The notes: generated from the sequence alone by a model not told the origin. 64,000 nt of DNA from Lishizhenia sp965656535 (GCA_965656535.1 CBFHKX010000001.1:310001-374000), one strand, 5' to 3'; shown: positions 25,383-34,888, counted from the stretch's first letter. Numbers and translations are program-made.

Positions 25383-25832
25383 ATGAACTTATCCTATAGC
25401 ATTCAGACGCGTAAAAACTTTAAGGATTTAGTAAAGTCACTCAGCCTAGAGCAGCTTAACCACATTCCTGAAGGATATAACAATAATATAATCTGGAATT
25501 TTGGTCATACTCTAGTTACGCATCAACTTTTATGCTACACATTTTCAGGTATAGCTCCACGTGTGAGCCACGAGTTGATCGAAATGTTTAAGAAAGGCAC
25601 TGCGCCTGTTGTAAAATTAGAGCAGGTAGACGTAAATAACTTGTTAGAATTAGCAGATAGCTTGTTAGAAAGCTTTGCTTCTGATTTAGAAAGCCTCGAC
25701 TTTTCTAATTACACCTCGTATACAACGAGTTTTAAGGTAACCTTATCATCTATTGAAGAAGCCAAAGCTTTTAATGCCATACACGAAGGTGTGCATTTTG
25801 GTTATGCTTTAGCACTTAAAAAGTTAGTATGA
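25383..25832 (+). CDS. DinB-family protein
   Basis: A 149-residue four-helix-bundle protein of the DinB_2 type. The metal-binding histidines are at IIWNFGHTLVTHQ in the first half and NAIHEGVHFGYALAL near the C-terminus. Members are metal-dependent and include thiol transferases, but function here is unknown. It begins 12 bases after the kinase stop, and its own end overlaps the GNAT start by four bases, indicating an operon. Confidence 0.82.
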   Translation: MNLSYSIQTRKNFKDLVKSLSLEQLNHIPEGYNNNIIWNFGHTLVTHQLLCYTFSGIAPRVSHELIEMFKKGTAPVVKLEQVDVNNLLELADSLLESFASDLESLDFSNYTSYTTSFKVTLSSIEEAKAFNAIHEGVHFGYALALKKLV

Positions 25833-26323
25833 TTATTCGACCAATTCAGCAGGAGGATAATTTACAGATTGCCCAGGTTATTAAAGATTCTCTCCGCGAG
25901 TTTGGAGTTGATAAGCCTGGGACGGTTTACACAGACCCAACCACCAATGATTTGTTCACTTTATTTCAAGAAAAAAGCGCTGTATATTTTATACTTCAAG
26001 AAGGAAATGATGTTCTAGGAGGTTGCGGAATTTATCCAACAAAAGGTTTACCACAAGGATGTGCAGAATTGGTTAAACTTTATTTACTTAAAAAAGTAAG
26101 AGGAAAAGGGCTAGGGAAACAACTAATGCAAACGTGTATAGATTATGCAGAACGTTTGGGTCTTAATCAGCTATATTTAGAATCATTGCCGGAGTTAAAG
26201 AGTGCTATTTCGTTATATGAAAAAATGGGCTTTAAAAGAATAGATAAACCATTAGGTGATTCGGGTCATTTTGCTTGTGATTTATGGATGATAAAAAAGT
26301 TGAAAACAACCACGAATCATTGA
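25829..26323 (+). CDS. GNAT-family N-acetyltransferase
   Basis: A 164-residue acetyltransferase. Strand-helix pattern MIIRPIQQEDNLQIAQVIKD is followed by the acetyl-CoA loop KKVRGKGLGKQLMQTCIDYA (motif A, R-x-K-G-x-G) and LNQLYLESLPELKSAISLYE (motif B, LYEKMGFKRI). The substrate is unknown. It starts within the end of the DinB gene and likely shares its transcript. Confidence 0.92.
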   Translation: MIIRPIQQEDNLQIAQVIKDSLREFGVDKPGTVYTDPTTNDLFTLFQEKSAVYFILQEGNDVLGGCGIYPTKGLPQGCAELVKLYLLKKVRGKGLGKQLMQTCIDYAERLGLNQLYLESLPELKSAISLYEKMGFKRIDKPLGDSGHFACDLWMIKKLKTTTNH

Positions 26324-26371
26324 TAAAAGTCAGTCGTACCTTTATCTTTTAGGTTTTTTAATAAATCAGCT

Positions 26372-26379
26372 TAACTTTG
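26372..26379 (+). promoter_or_regulatory. -7 element of the 2OG oxygenase gene
   Basis: TAACTTTG is a full TAnnTTTG match 23 bases before the ATG; a T-rich stretch sits where the -33 box should be. Confidence 0.5.
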
Positions 26380-26402
26380 TTTTACGCATTTAATTTTTAA
26401 AT

Positions 26403-27362
26403 ATGAGCACGCCAAAAGGAATTCCATCTGTAGATTTATCAAAGTTTGTTAATGGAACACAAGAAGAGAAAAACACGTTTGTAGCGGATTTAGGAAAAGC
26501 CTATGAAGACATCGGTTTTGTTGCCGTAAAAAATCATGGAATTAATGAATCAATCGTTGCTAATCTATATAAAGATATAAAGGAATTTTTCGCTTTAGAG
26601 GAATCTATTAAGAAAAAGTACGAGATTGAAGGAATAGGAGGTCAAAGAGGGTATACTTCTTTTGGAAAAGAGCATGCTAAAGGTATGAAAGCTGGAGACT
26701 TGAAGGAGTTTTGGCACTTTGGTCAGTTCGTTGAAGATAAAGATCCAATAGAAAAAGAGTATCCGGATAATGTTGCCGTGGAAGAACTTCCAGCATTTTT
26801 ACCAACAGGAAAAAAGGCCTATCAAGCGTTTGAAGATACTGGGAGACATATGTTGAGAGCCATTGCTTTATTTTTAGGTTTAGAAGAAGAGTATTTTAAT
26901 CCACACATCCATAATGGAAATAGTATTTTAAGACCTATCCATTATCCACCAATTACGGGCGAAGTAGAGGAGGGAGCTATTAGAGCAGGAGCTCATGAAG
27001 ATATAAACTTAATTACTTTGTTGGTTGGAGCTTCGGCTGACGGCTTGCAAGTTTTGAATAAAAATAGCGAATGGGTGTCTGTTACAGAAATTCAAGACCA
27101 TATTGTTGTTAATGTAGGAGATATGCTGCAAAGGTTAACAAACAATAGATTAAAATCTACAACACATAGAGTAACTAATCCTCCAAAAGAATTAATGGGT
27201 ACAAGTAGATATTCTGTTCCATTCTTTTTGCATCCAAGAAGTGATATGAAGTTGAATTGTTTACCATCTTGCATTACAGAGAATAACCCTAAACAGTATG
27301 AAGATATTACTGCTGGAGATTATTTAATGGAACGTTTAAAAGAGATTGGTTTAGTAAAGTAG
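26403..27362 (+). CDS. 2-oxoglutarate/Fe(II) oxygenase, isopenicillin-N-synthase-like
   Basis: A 319-residue enzyme with the double-stranded beta-helix of the IPNS/ACC-oxidase group. The N-terminal DLGKAYEDIGFVAVKNHGI is the DIOX_N domain. Iron ligands are His/Asp in GAHEDINLITLLVG and a later His in KSTTHRVTNP; the 2OG anchor is RYSVPFF (Arg-x-Ser). Members hydroxylate small molecules; none of the clustered substrates of plant enzymes is implied here. It is single-gene, with its own promoter and a strong bidirectional terminator behind it. Confidence 0.93.
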   Translation: MSTPKGIPSVDLSKFVNGTQEEKNTFVADLGKAYEDIGFVAVKNHGINESIVANLYKDIKEFFALEESIKKKYEIEGIGGQRGYTSFGKEHAKGMKAGDLKEFWHFGQFVEDKDPIEKEYPDNVAVEELPAFLPTGKKAYQAFEDTGRHMLRAIALFLGLEEEYFNPHIHNGNSILRPIHYPPITGEVEEGAIRAGAHEDINLITLLVGASADGLQVLNKNSEWVSVTEIQDHIVVNVGDMLQRLTNNRLKSTTHRVTNPPKELMGTSRYSVPFFLHPRSDMKLNCLPSCITENNPKQYEDITAGDYLMERLKEIGLVK

Positions 27363-27376
27363 TAAATCAAAGAAAT

Positions 27377-27412
27377 AAAAAGGGAGTCAATAATTATTGA
27401 CTCCCTTTTTTT
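27377..27412. terminator. Bidirectional terminator after the 2OG oxygenase
   Basis: A near-perfect palindrome, AAAGGGAGTCAATAAT with its complement and no loop to speak of, ends in T7 on the plus strand and T-rich DNA on the minus strand. It can terminate both the oxygenase and the small membrane gene opposite. Confidence 0.9.
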
Positions 27413-27434
27413 AAGCATGACTTAGATGCTTGTG

Positions 27435-27725
27435 CTAAATAAAATTGATAAGAAGAATAAGCAGGTCGATTGCAATAGCAATAGCAGATGCTGTCATAAT
27501 ATATTTCATAGGAGCAACAGCGAGTAGTAAAGTTAAAGCCGTCATTGTAGGAACAACAACAAGTGTAAGTTGAACAGTACTTTCAATAGCACCTAAACCA
27601 AAAGTAACTCCGCCTAAACAACCAACAATTAATAACAAAACCTCTATAAGTCCAATACGAATTACTTCTAATTCTCCTTTAAAAATTTTATTCCAAATAC
27701 TTTAATCTACTGCAGTGCTTTCCAT
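27435..27725 (-). pseudogene. Small two-helix membrane protein gene with an early in-frame stop
   Basis: From the ATG at 27725 the frame reads MESTAVD, then TAA at 27702-27704, then continues without stop as SIWNKIFKGELEVIRIGLIE and two hydrophobic helices (LLLIVGCLGGVTFGLG and SAIAIAIDLLILLINF). The continuous membrane-protein reading across the stop suggests a nonsense mutation at codon 8. A shorter product could start at TTG 27638, which would lose the amphipathic N-terminal segment. Family not recognised; it resembles small membrane proteins of Bacteroidota of unknown role. Alternative: sequencing error. Confidence 0.55.
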
Positions 27726-27819
27726 AATTAATTATTTTTTAGGTAAAATTAGGAAACTAGCAGTCTCATAGATATGACATTTATCAACCTTTAAGTTGAT
27801 TTAAAAAATTTAGAAAGGA

Positions 27820-28938
27820 TTAAGCTTTATGAATGTAACGCATTATTTCAAAAGTTATATTCGTAAAAAGAATTTTGGCATTTGCGTTTCTTTCTATGTG
27901 GTAGTAACTTTGATTAAATAGAGTATTAAAATCTATAATGTTATTTCCAGTTATAAAGCGCGCGAAATTCTGTAAAAAAGCAATTTCTTCATCAGATGCA
28001 CGCATTAGGTCCTCGTCTGTATAATTCTTCATTAAACTTTGTCTTAGCATATACAAGCAATACTTAATAAAGTTTTTCTGGCGCTCTCTGCCAATTGTAG
28101 CTATTTCTTCAGCCCAACCGAGCATACTTTTAACATCTTTCTTGTAACACACACGCATTAACGTAACAAAGTACTCGCGGTTCATGTCTTTTTCTTCGTG
28201 CGTACCACATAAATCAATGGCTTCAATTAAGTTGCCTGCAGAACGTAAAGCGATACTACCTAGTGTAGCATGGTTTCCTAAATTGTTGTCGATTAAATAT
28301 TTTACTAATTCAACTTCTTCTATTCTAGGAACTATAACATTTTGAGTTCTGCTGTTTATCGTAGCTAGGAGATTTTCAGCGCTTTCAGAAATTAAAAAGA
28401 ATACAGTATCTTTTGGAGGTTCTTCTAAAATTTTTAAAAGTTTATTGGCGCATTGGGTGTTCATTTCGCTTGCCATCCAAATTAGCATTACCTTTTTACC
28501 ACCTTCAAACGATTTTAGAGAGAGTTTTTTAATGATTTCAACACTTTCGTGAACAGATATAATTGGGTGTCGTTTCTTTTCATCAATTTTTTCTATCCAT
28601 TGGTAGAGATTAAAATAAGGGTTAGTGGTTATTTTTTCTCTCCATTCTGGCAGTAATCCGTTGCTATTTTTAGAAAGAGTTTGTACCGTAGGAAAAGAAA
28701 AATGTAAGTCCGGATGTTGCAGTTTGCTTACTTTATTACAAGAAGAACACCTTCCACAAGAGTCTGTACTAGTTCTGTCTGCACAAAATAAGTACTGCAC
28801 AAATGCTAGTACTAGAGGTAAGGTCCCAAATCCAGCTTTTCCTAGAAACAATTGAGCATGACTAACCCTATCATTCTGTACTTCTTGAATGATATGTTTT
28901 TTTAGCTCTTCTTGCCCAACAACGTCTTTAAATTGCAT
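27820..28938 (-). CDS. holB: DNA polymerase III subunit delta'
   Basis: A 372-residue clamp-loader subunit. Residues 1-55 (VVGQEELKKHIIQEVQNDRV, SHAQLFLGKAGFG) are the AAA+ start. The Walker A is degenerate (GKAGFGTLPL, lacking GKT), as in inactive delta' subunits. A zinc-finger cluster C-x8-C-x2-C-x2-C (CADRTSTDSCGRCSSC) follows, then HPDLHF, and KILEEPPKDTVFFLISESAE with a sensor 1 region. It loads the sliding clamp at replication forks. Divergent from the EamA gene. Confidence 0.93.
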   Translation of the reverse strand: MQFKDVVGQEELKKHIIQEVQNDRVSHAQLFLGKAGFGTLPLVLAFVQYLFCADRTSTDSCGRCSSCNKVSKLQHPDLHFSFPTVQTLSKNSNGLLPEWREKITTNPYFNLYQWIEKIDEKKRHPIISVHESVEIIKKLSLKSFEGGKKVMLIWMASEMNTQCANKLLKILEEPPKDTVFFLISESAENLLATINSRTQNVIVPRIEEVELVKYLIDNNLGNHATLGSIALRSAGNLIEAIDLCGTHEEKDMNREYFVTLMRVCYKKDVKSMLGWAEEIATIGRERQKNFIKYCLYMLRQSLMKNYTDEDLMRASDEEIAFLQNFARFITGNNIIDFNTLFNQSYYHIERNANAKILFTNITFEIMRYIHKA

Positions 28939-29116
28939 GTCATAAAAATAGATATAATGTATAAGAATACAGACCTAAACTGTACACTAAAACAACCCTT
29001 TCAGCATAAAATAGGCTAAATTGCTTTACAAGTATGCCAGAAAAAGAGAAAAGAACAAGCGGTTTCTTAAGTTTCTTTTATGCGTAGTTTTACAGCCTGT
29101 AACTATAGAAATTAGG

Positions 29117-30058
29117 ATGTTTACAAATTTAAAGTACCACGGTGCTCTGCACGTTATTATTTTTATTTGGGGTTTTACAGGAATCTTAGGTAAATGGATT
29201 AAAATTGATGCAATTGGTATTGTTTGGTATCGGGTTGTTATCGCATTTGTTTCGTTGTTTATCTTAATGGTCTTACTCAAACGAAAGTTAATAATACCAG
29301 ATAAGAGAGTAGCGCTACAAACATTGGGTGTAGGTGTCTTAGTAGCTTTGCATTGGCTTACGTTTTATATTAGCATTAAAGAATCTACAGCTTCTTTAGC
29401 TATTGTTTGTTTAGCAACCGCAACTATACACGTATCTTGGTTGGAGCCTTTGGTGATGAAAAGAAAGTTTAGAGCAACCGAATTGATTTTAGGTATAATT
29501 ATTATTACCGGAATTCTTCTAATTACAAGTGATTCAAACAGTGAAGGACAAACAATCGGAATTGTTTATGGACTAATTTCTGCACTTTTAGCAGCGCTGT
29601 TTTCTACTTTTAACGGTCATTTAATTGGTAAAACAAAGGCAAGTACACTTACCCTTTATGAGATGTTCAGTGCTTCAGTTTTACTTACGATATGTTTACT
29701 TCTTTCAGGAGGCTTTACGCACCTGCCCAATACAGGTGGAATATGGGATGCGGACCAAATGGATTTACTTTGGTTACTGTTTTTAGGCATCGTGTGCACG
29801 TCTATAGCGTTTTTAGTTACAGTAGAAATAACTAAATACTTAGGTGCTTTTACTGTAACATTAAGTATAAATATGGAACCGATTTATACCTTGATTATTG
29901 CAGCAATTAGTTTAAATGAGAACGAAAAAGTAGGAGATTACTTCTACTATGGTGCTGCATTAATTGTTGGAGCTGTTTTTCTTAACGGTATCTATAAGTA
30001 TGTATTAAAAGAAAACGAAAAACGTTTAAGTAGAAAGCACCATAAAGAATTGGTATAA
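29117..30058 (+). CDS. EamA-family (drug/metabolite) transporter
   Basis: A 313-residue, ten-helix membrane protein. The ATG at 29117 (MFTNLKYHGALHVIIFIWGF) is the family start; an upstream in-frame start adds a basic stretch unlike the family. The two EamA halves are visible: HVIIFIWGFTGILGKWIKID in the first and SALLAALFSTFNGHLIGKTK in the second, with the second half closing in VEITKYLGAFTVTLSINMEP. Likely exports a metabolite or amino acid. The stop is five bases from the convergent GH3 gene. Confidence 0.9.
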   Translation: MFTNLKYHGALHVIIFIWGFTGILGKWIKIDAIGIVWYRVVIAFVSLFILMVLLKRKLIIPDKRVALQTLGVGVLVALHWLTFYISIKESTASLAIVCLATATIHVSWLEPLVMKRKFRATELILGIIIITGILLITSDSNSEGQTIGIVYGLISALLAALFSTFNGHLIGKTKASTLTLYEMFSASVLLTICLLLSGGFTHLPNTGGIWDADQMDLLWLLFLGIVCTSIAFLVTVEITKYLGAFTVTLSINMEPIYTLIIAAISLNENEKVGDYFYYGAALIVGAVFLNGIYKYVLKENEKRLSRKHHKELV

Positions 30059-30063
30059 CTATT

Positions 30064-31581
30064 TTAAATAAATGCCGAGTTTAAAAAGATTTCCCAACTA
30101 ACACGCTGTTTTTTGTTCATAACGCGCGAAAATTTATGTTGACCACCAAGTTTATCATTTAACGAAAGGAATTCATAGAATTTTTGGCTCGGTAAAGCTT
30201 TTACTTTTGGAGGCTTCAAATAAAATTTACGAAGGTATTTATAGTCTTCGTTTATACTTTCTAGATGTTTATTTAAGGTTACAGCGAACAGGTTTTCATT
30301 AACAACCTTTTGCGAACCAATGTACCAATGGTGTCTTTTATTATTTTTTGAAGGATATACACAAAATTCGTCCACAGGAATCTGTAATTCAGCTGAAGTT
30401 CTTTTTATTGCTTCTGTAAGGTTTACTAGCGATAAGTGCTCTCCGGCAGTAGTGAGGGTTTGAGATATTCTCCCTTCTATTTTAATACTAAACTTTTGTA
30501 AATCTGTAAAACTAATAACATCACCTACAATATACCTCCACAAACCAGAGCAAGTACTAATAACTAAACCATAGCGTTTGCTTAATTCTATTTCGTTTAT
30601 TGTTTTCGTGTGTATGTTTTCGTGTTTATTTGTATTTACTAAGCCAAAATATTTCTCTTCAATAAATTCGTAATATACACCGTGGTTGATTAATAGTTGT
30701 AAATCTTGCACATTTGCTTTTTGATAAGCAAAGTATCCTTCAGAGGCTAGAAAGGTATTTAGGTAATGCAACGGATGTGCACAGAGTACGTCAATTTTTT
30801 CTTTGTAATTATCTAAGAAAACCCCTCCGTGCAAATAGAGTTTCAGGTTGGGCCAAATCTCATGTATATTTGATAGATTATGATGTTCTACAATTGCTTT
30901 TAAAAGCATAGAGACCCAAGTAGGCACACCTGCAATGATGCCAATGTTCCAATTGGGTGCGTGGTAAATGATTTGTTCCATCTTCTCGTCCCAGTTTTTT
31001 AACTTCGAAATAGATTTGCTGGGTTTAGAATAGGGCTTGAAGAAGATACTTTTTTGTTTTTGTAAAATTCCACTTAAATCACCTTCAAAGTGGTTGTCAA
31101 TTTTTGTAAGCTTTGTTGAACCTCCGATTGTTAAGACTGAAGATCCGAAAAACTCGGCACTCAGATCTAATGAATAAAGATTGGCAAGTTGTTCAAAGGT
31201 AGTTTTTTGAAATTGCTTGATCATGTGGTCAGAAACAGGAATTTTTTTACTAGCGTTTGCAGTTGTTCCGGAGCTGAGAGCAAAGTATGGAATTTTTCCA
31301 GGCCATATTATATTTTTGTCACCCGCAATTGTTTGATTTAAATAACGCGCATAGAAAGTTTCATATGAAAACAAAGGAAGTGCGTCTGAAAAGGCTTTTT
31401 CAACAGGTGTGCTTTCTAGTATTTTGTCAAAATCAAAGTCAATTCCAATTCTTGTTTTTTTTGCTTTATGGAGTAGGTGAGTCAACACATCTTTTTGAGC
31501 TTGATTTGTTGTTTTCTTTTTAACCATAAGTTGATGGCTAATACGAGCAGATTCTTTTAATATATTTCCTGTTAGTTTCAT
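30064..31581 (-). CDS. GH3-family acyl-amido synthetase-like protein
   Basis: A 505-residue GH3 protein. Motifs are LSSGTTANASKKIPVSD (ATP-binding P-loop analogue), LKLYLHGGVFLDNYKE, FLASEGYFAYQK, and VISTCSGLWRYIVGDVISFT near residue 350. The C-terminal domain has KALPSQKFYEF and KLGGQHKFSRVM. Plant GH3 enzymes adenylate acids and join them to amino acids; bacterial substrates are not established. There is no carrier or partner gene next to it. Confidence 0.92.
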   Translation of the reverse strand: MKLTGNILKESARISHQLMVKKKTTNQAQKDVLTHLLHKAKKTRIGIDFDFDKILESTPVEKAFSDALPLFSYETFYARYLNQTIAGDKNIIWPGKIPYFALSSGTTANASKKIPVSDHMIKQFQKTTFEQLANLYSLDLSAEFFGSSVLTIGGSTKLTKIDNHFEGDLSGILQKQKSIFFKPYSKPSKSISKLKNWDEKMEQIIYHAPNWNIGIIAGVPTWVSMLLKAIVEHHNLSNIHEIWPNLKLYLHGGVFLDNYKEKIDVLCAHPLHYLNTFLASEGYFAYQKANVQDLQLLINHGVYYEFIEEKYFGLVNTNKHENIHTKTINEIELSKRYGLVISTCSGLWRYIVGDVISFTDLQKFSIKIEGRISQTLTTAGEHLSLVNLTEAIKRTSAELQIPVDEFCVYPSKNNKRHHWYIGSQKVVNENLFAVTLNKHLESINEDYKYLRKFYLKPPKVKALPSQKFYEFLSLNDKLGGQHKFSRVMNKKQRVSWEIFLNSAFI

Positions 31582-31768
31582 TTACTTGAATTGTATAAAC
31601 AAGATTACGAAGTGTTTAACGCTTTAATGTAAACTTAGCATTAATGATTATTTAAATTATGGGTTGAATTATTACGGTTTTATTAGTATTATTAAAGTAT
31701 TATAAATGCAAGTGGAGTGTGAAAGATATGTTTACTTTTATATTCTATTATAAAACCAAATTGTTATT

Positions 31769-32587
31769 ATGTCTGAAAAAACATTTATCGTACCTCACGA
31801 TTTTACAGAGGTTGCAGACAATGCCTTGAAACATGCTATTATTACTGCGAAGTATGTGAATGCTAAAATTTTCTTGTTGCATGTTGTAGCGAAAGAAAAA
31901 TTAATTGATGTAACGGAGAGAAAGTTAGATGAGGTGATCTCTCGATTCAAAAGTGAAGAGGTAAATTTAATTCCGGCGGTGCGCGTTGGTAATATTTTTG
32001 ACGATATTGGTGAGTTTGCTGCTGAACATCATGCAGAGTTAATCTTTATGGGTACACACGGTGCTTCAGGATGGCAGCACGTTACAGGATCACATGCATT
32101 AAAGGTTGTGTCTTATTCTTCAGTTCCTTTTGTTGTTGTACAAAGTAAAGAGGTAAAAGATACAGGTTATGACGACATTGTTGTGCCCTTAGACTTACAC
32201 AAAGAAACAAAGCAAAAGCTAGCTTTAGTTGCTTCAATGGCGAAGTATTTTAATAGTAGAGTACACGTAATTACTCCGGACGAGTCTGACGAGTTTTTGA
32301 AACATAAAGTTCAAGCGAACATTCAATTTGCCAAGCGCTTCTTTTCTGAGCGTGACATTGATGTAACAGCTACATTAGCTCCAAGTGCTGGTTTTGACAA
32401 AGAAATTGTTAAGTTGGCTATACAGAAAGATGCTGATTTAATTGCGATAATGAATTTACATAAGAACTCGATTTTTGGTTTTTCTAGCAATTATGAACAA
32501 TATATGATTACAAATGACGCCGAAATTCCTGTAATGGTAGTTAACCCTGTTGATTCTCCTTATGGTTCTAGTGTGTTATTTACTTAA
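31769..32587 (+). CDS. Universal stress protein, two UspA domains
   Basis: A 272-residue protein with two tandem Usp domains. The first (residues 1-135) has FIVPHDFTEVADNALKHAII and the ATP-loop pattern GTHGASGWQHVTGSHALKVV with SVPFVVV at the end. The second (about 142-270) begins DDIVVPLDLHKETKQKLALV but has a degraded loop (MNLHKNSIFGFSSNYEQYMI). Cytoplasmic, probably a stress-related nucleotide-binding dimer. A strong terminator follows. Confidence 0.93.
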   Translation: MSEKTFIVPHDFTEVADNALKHAIITAKYVNAKIFLLHVVAKEKLIDVTERKLDEVISRFKSEEVNLIPAVRVGNIFDDIGEFAAEHHAELIFMGTHGASGWQHVTGSHALKVVSYSSVPFVVVQSKEVKDTGYDDIVVPLDLHKETKQKLALVASMAKYFNSRVHVITPDESDEFLKHKVQANIQFAKRFFSERDIDVTATLAPSAGFDKEIVKLAIQKDADLIAIMNLHKNSIFGFSSNYEQYMITNDAEIPVMVVNPVDSPYGSSVLFT

Positions 32588-32606
32588 TTTATAAGTCGAT
32601 AAGTTT

Positions 32607-32638
32607 AAATGCTCGAGCGTTACGTTTCGAGCATTTTT
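32607..32638 (+). terminator. Terminator after the Usp gene
   Basis: AAATGCTCGA pairs perfectly with TCGAGCATTT (10 bp) and is followed by TTTTGTTTT. It also rules out the longer upstream start of the CAP gene. Confidence 0.85.
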
Positions 32639-32653
32639 GTTTTACTTAGTTCT

Positions 32654-33190
32654 ATGCGTTTTCTTATTTTCATTTCTATACTCTGGTCCGCTTCACTTTC
32701 AGCTCAATTAATGATTGAGCACAGTGATGAGGTAGATATGAAAAGATTGAATCAATTGATTATAACAGAGGTAAATGCCATTCGAAAAAAGGCTAAAGTA
32801 CAGCCGTTGAAAGTAGACACTTTGCTTTTTGACCCAGCGTTGAAGCATTCTCAGTATTTGTTGAGAAAAAGAAAATTATCTCATAAGCAGTGCAAAAAAT
32901 TATTTAGATGGCCGAAAAATAGAGTTGAGTTTTACGGTATAGCGTTTACCTATTTGGCAGAAAATATTCAATACTTTAACATGCAAACTCCGGTTAAGTT
33001 AAAGGGCGAAAAAACGGCAGAGTCTATTGGTACATATAAACGTATAGCTAAACAATTAGTAGAAAATTGGGAAAACTCTAAAACGCACTATCAAAACATA
33101 ATTACTCCTGAGTTTACCTCTACATATACTACAATATGTGTAGATGAAAACAGAAATCTATATGCTTGTCAGTTATTTAGAGCTCCGTAA
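32654..33190 (+). CDS. Exported CAP-domain (SCP-like) protein
   Basis: A 178-residue protein; the ATG at 32654 yields signal peptide MRFLIFISILWSASLSAQ, whereas an upstream in-frame start lies within the terminator. The CAP pattern is visible: LNQLIITEVNAIRKKAKVQP, DPALKHSQYLLRKRKLSH, YLAENIQYF, and VENWENSKTHYQNIITPEFT near the C-terminus, then YACQLFRAP. CAP proteins are extracytoplasmic, with varied roles including peptidase or lipid binding. Monocistronic, convergent with the surface operon. Confidence 0.86.
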   Translation: MRFLIFISILWSASLSAQLMIEHSDEVDMKRLNQLIITEVNAIRKKAKVQPLKVDTLLFDPALKHSQYLLRKRKLSHKQCKKLFRWPKNRVEFYGIAFTYLAENIQYFNMQTPVKLKGEKTAESIGTYKRIAKQLVENWENSKTHYQNIITPEFTSTYTTICVDENRNLYACQLFRAP

Positions 33191-33235
33191 TTTTAGCGTA
33201 TATGATAACACATACAAGCGGGTTGAAGGGAGGTA

Positions 33236-34888
33236 TTATCTTTTCAATTGTACTTCGGCAAACCTATTCTTAGCGTGTTCTGTTTCGTTGCATTTAACTC
33301 CGTCGCTGCACTGATTAACAAGTTGTGTTTCTCCTACAGATATTAGTGTAATATGTTCAGTTGGGATACCTTCTTTTTCAAAGTTTTTTAACAACCACTT
33401 TACTCTTCGCATACCTAAACGTTGATTGTATTTTTCTGAGCCTTGTGCGTCTGTATGTCCGATTAGTACGATTTCTAGATTGGGCTGTTCTGTAATAAAT
33501 TGTTTAAGTTCTTCTAGAAATGATAGGCTTTCGTCAGATACATCTTTGTCTAAGCCAAAATAGATTTTTGGGTCTTCCCATTTAGCTATAAATTCTTCAA
33601 AAGCAATAGAATCTTGGTTGATCACTTTAGGTCGTTCTAAATACATCCGCCATACGTCATCATCTCCTTTTCCAGCATCTCTATTTGAACTAAAGTCAAA
33701 TGTGTATGCATCACGCCAATAACCCAAGAAATCATCTTGAGCACTGTTTATAGGTGCTTTATAGTGCTGTACATTCGAAGATGGGAAGTTATATGAAAAT
33801 TCTGTGTAGTAAATATCAAGATCGCCGTAGCCCAACCTTCCGTCGGTTGCAAAAGTTAAAAGAGAATCGCCAATTAAAACAGGAAACATTTCATCTCCAT
33901 TGGTATTAATTGTTTCAAGCACGATAGGTGTGCTCCATGTGTTATTTTCTAGGTAAGAAATGTAGAGGTCAGCATCTGGTTTTGTGCTAGTGGTTCTACT
34001 AAAAATCATTGTTTTACCATCCGATGATAATGTAGGTTGTGCAGTGTAAACATTACTTTTTATTCCTGCGTGCTGCCAAGGTTCAATATTTTTGAGTGGA
34101 GTATAAAAATCGATATAGTCTGCTTTGTAAATGTGCGGACCTCTTCTGCTTTCATCTCTACTTATTGGCTCCATTACAGTGAAATACGCTTTATTATTTG
34201 CTTCGTCAATTGTTATAGAACTAATAGAGAAGGAATTGTTTTTACCGTCTAACCAATAGTAGGGTATACGGATATTCTCTGATGTTGAAAATGGTCGAGA
34301 GAGCAGTACTTCAGCGAAGTTGTTTTTGTCAGATGCAAAGGATAAAGCGTTGCCTGCAGAGTCTATCCCTGTTTCAAATAAAATAGATATGTTATCTAAA
34401 CCTCCATAAGGTATAAGAATGTTGGCTTTTTCATCGTTGTATGTATCGTTCTCAAATCTTTGATACTTAATTTCTTTCCAGGAGGGAATTGCTTCACACT
34501 GCTTAATTAGTAAGTCAACAGGGTTTTTCCCGCCTTCTTTTTGGTACAATTTAAAGCTTTGAATTGCACTATCGTATTGCTTTGCATTTTTTTGTAACGC
34601 TCCAAGACGGTAATAATGTTCTATTCCTTGCTTATCTTCCCTTTTGATTAATTCTTTATAAGCTGTTATACCTTTTTTTTCATTTCCTACTACATAGTAG
34701 CAATAAGCAAGCCGTTCTAAATCAGGAGTAATTAGCTCTTTATCTAAGCGATAAGCATCATAAATTTGAGCTGCAGCTGCGTACTCGTAGTTCGAATAAA
34801 GTTTATCTGCTTCATTTAAAGATTGTGCGCTTGACTTAAAGCTTAAAGCTGCAACAAAGAGAAGAAGGGTATATGCTATTTTCATCAA
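33236..34888 (-). CDS. OmpA-family protein, PorE-like (TPR + beta-propeller + OmpA)
   Basis: A 550-residue exported protein with signal peptide (MMKIAYTLLLFVAALSFKSS). Residues about 20-130 are TPR-like (LNEADKLYSNYEYAAAAQIY, KQYDSAIQSFKLYQKEGGK). Residues 150-410 form PD40-type beta-propeller repeats (AQPTLSSDGKTMIFSRTTST, DLDIYYTEF). Residues 430-550 form an OmpA peptidoglycan-binding domain (IVLIGHTDAQGSEKYNQRLG). This is the architecture of PorE, a T9SS-associated protein that anchors to the cell wall. It is the last gene of the five-gene surface operon, nine bases after the SprF-like gene. Confidence 0.87.
   Translation of the reverse strand: MMKIAYTLLLFVAALSFKSSAQSLNEADKLYSNYEYAAAAQIYDAYRLDKELITPDLERLAYCYYVVGNEKKGITAYKELIKREDKQGIEHYYRLGALQKNAKQYDSAIQSFKLYQKEGGKNPVDLLIKQCEAIPSWKEIKYQRFENDTYNDEKANILIPYGGLDNISILFETGIDSAGNALSFASDKNNFAEVLLSRPFSTSENIRIPYYWLDGKNNSFSISSITIDEANNKAYFTVMEPISRDESRRGPHIYKADYIDFYTPLKNIEPWQHAGIKSNVYTAQPTLSSDGKTMIFSRTTSTKPDADLYISYLENNTWSTPIVLETINTNGDEMFPVLIGDSLLTFATDGRLGYGDLDIYYTEFSYNFPSSNVQHYKAPINSAQDDFLGYWRDAYTFDFSSNRDAGKGDDDVWRMYLERPKVINQDSIAFEEFIAKWEDPKIYFGLDKDVSDESLSFLEELKQFITEQPNLEIVLIGHTDAQGSEKYNQRLGMRRVKWLLKNFEKEGIPTEHITLISVGETQLVNQCSDGVKCNETEHAKNRFAEVQLKR

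Noticed and set aside
27781..27800. ATCAAC...GTTGAT hairpin next to the end of holB
   Set aside because: The stem is only six bases and no T-run follows on either strand, so it is not a convincing terminator.
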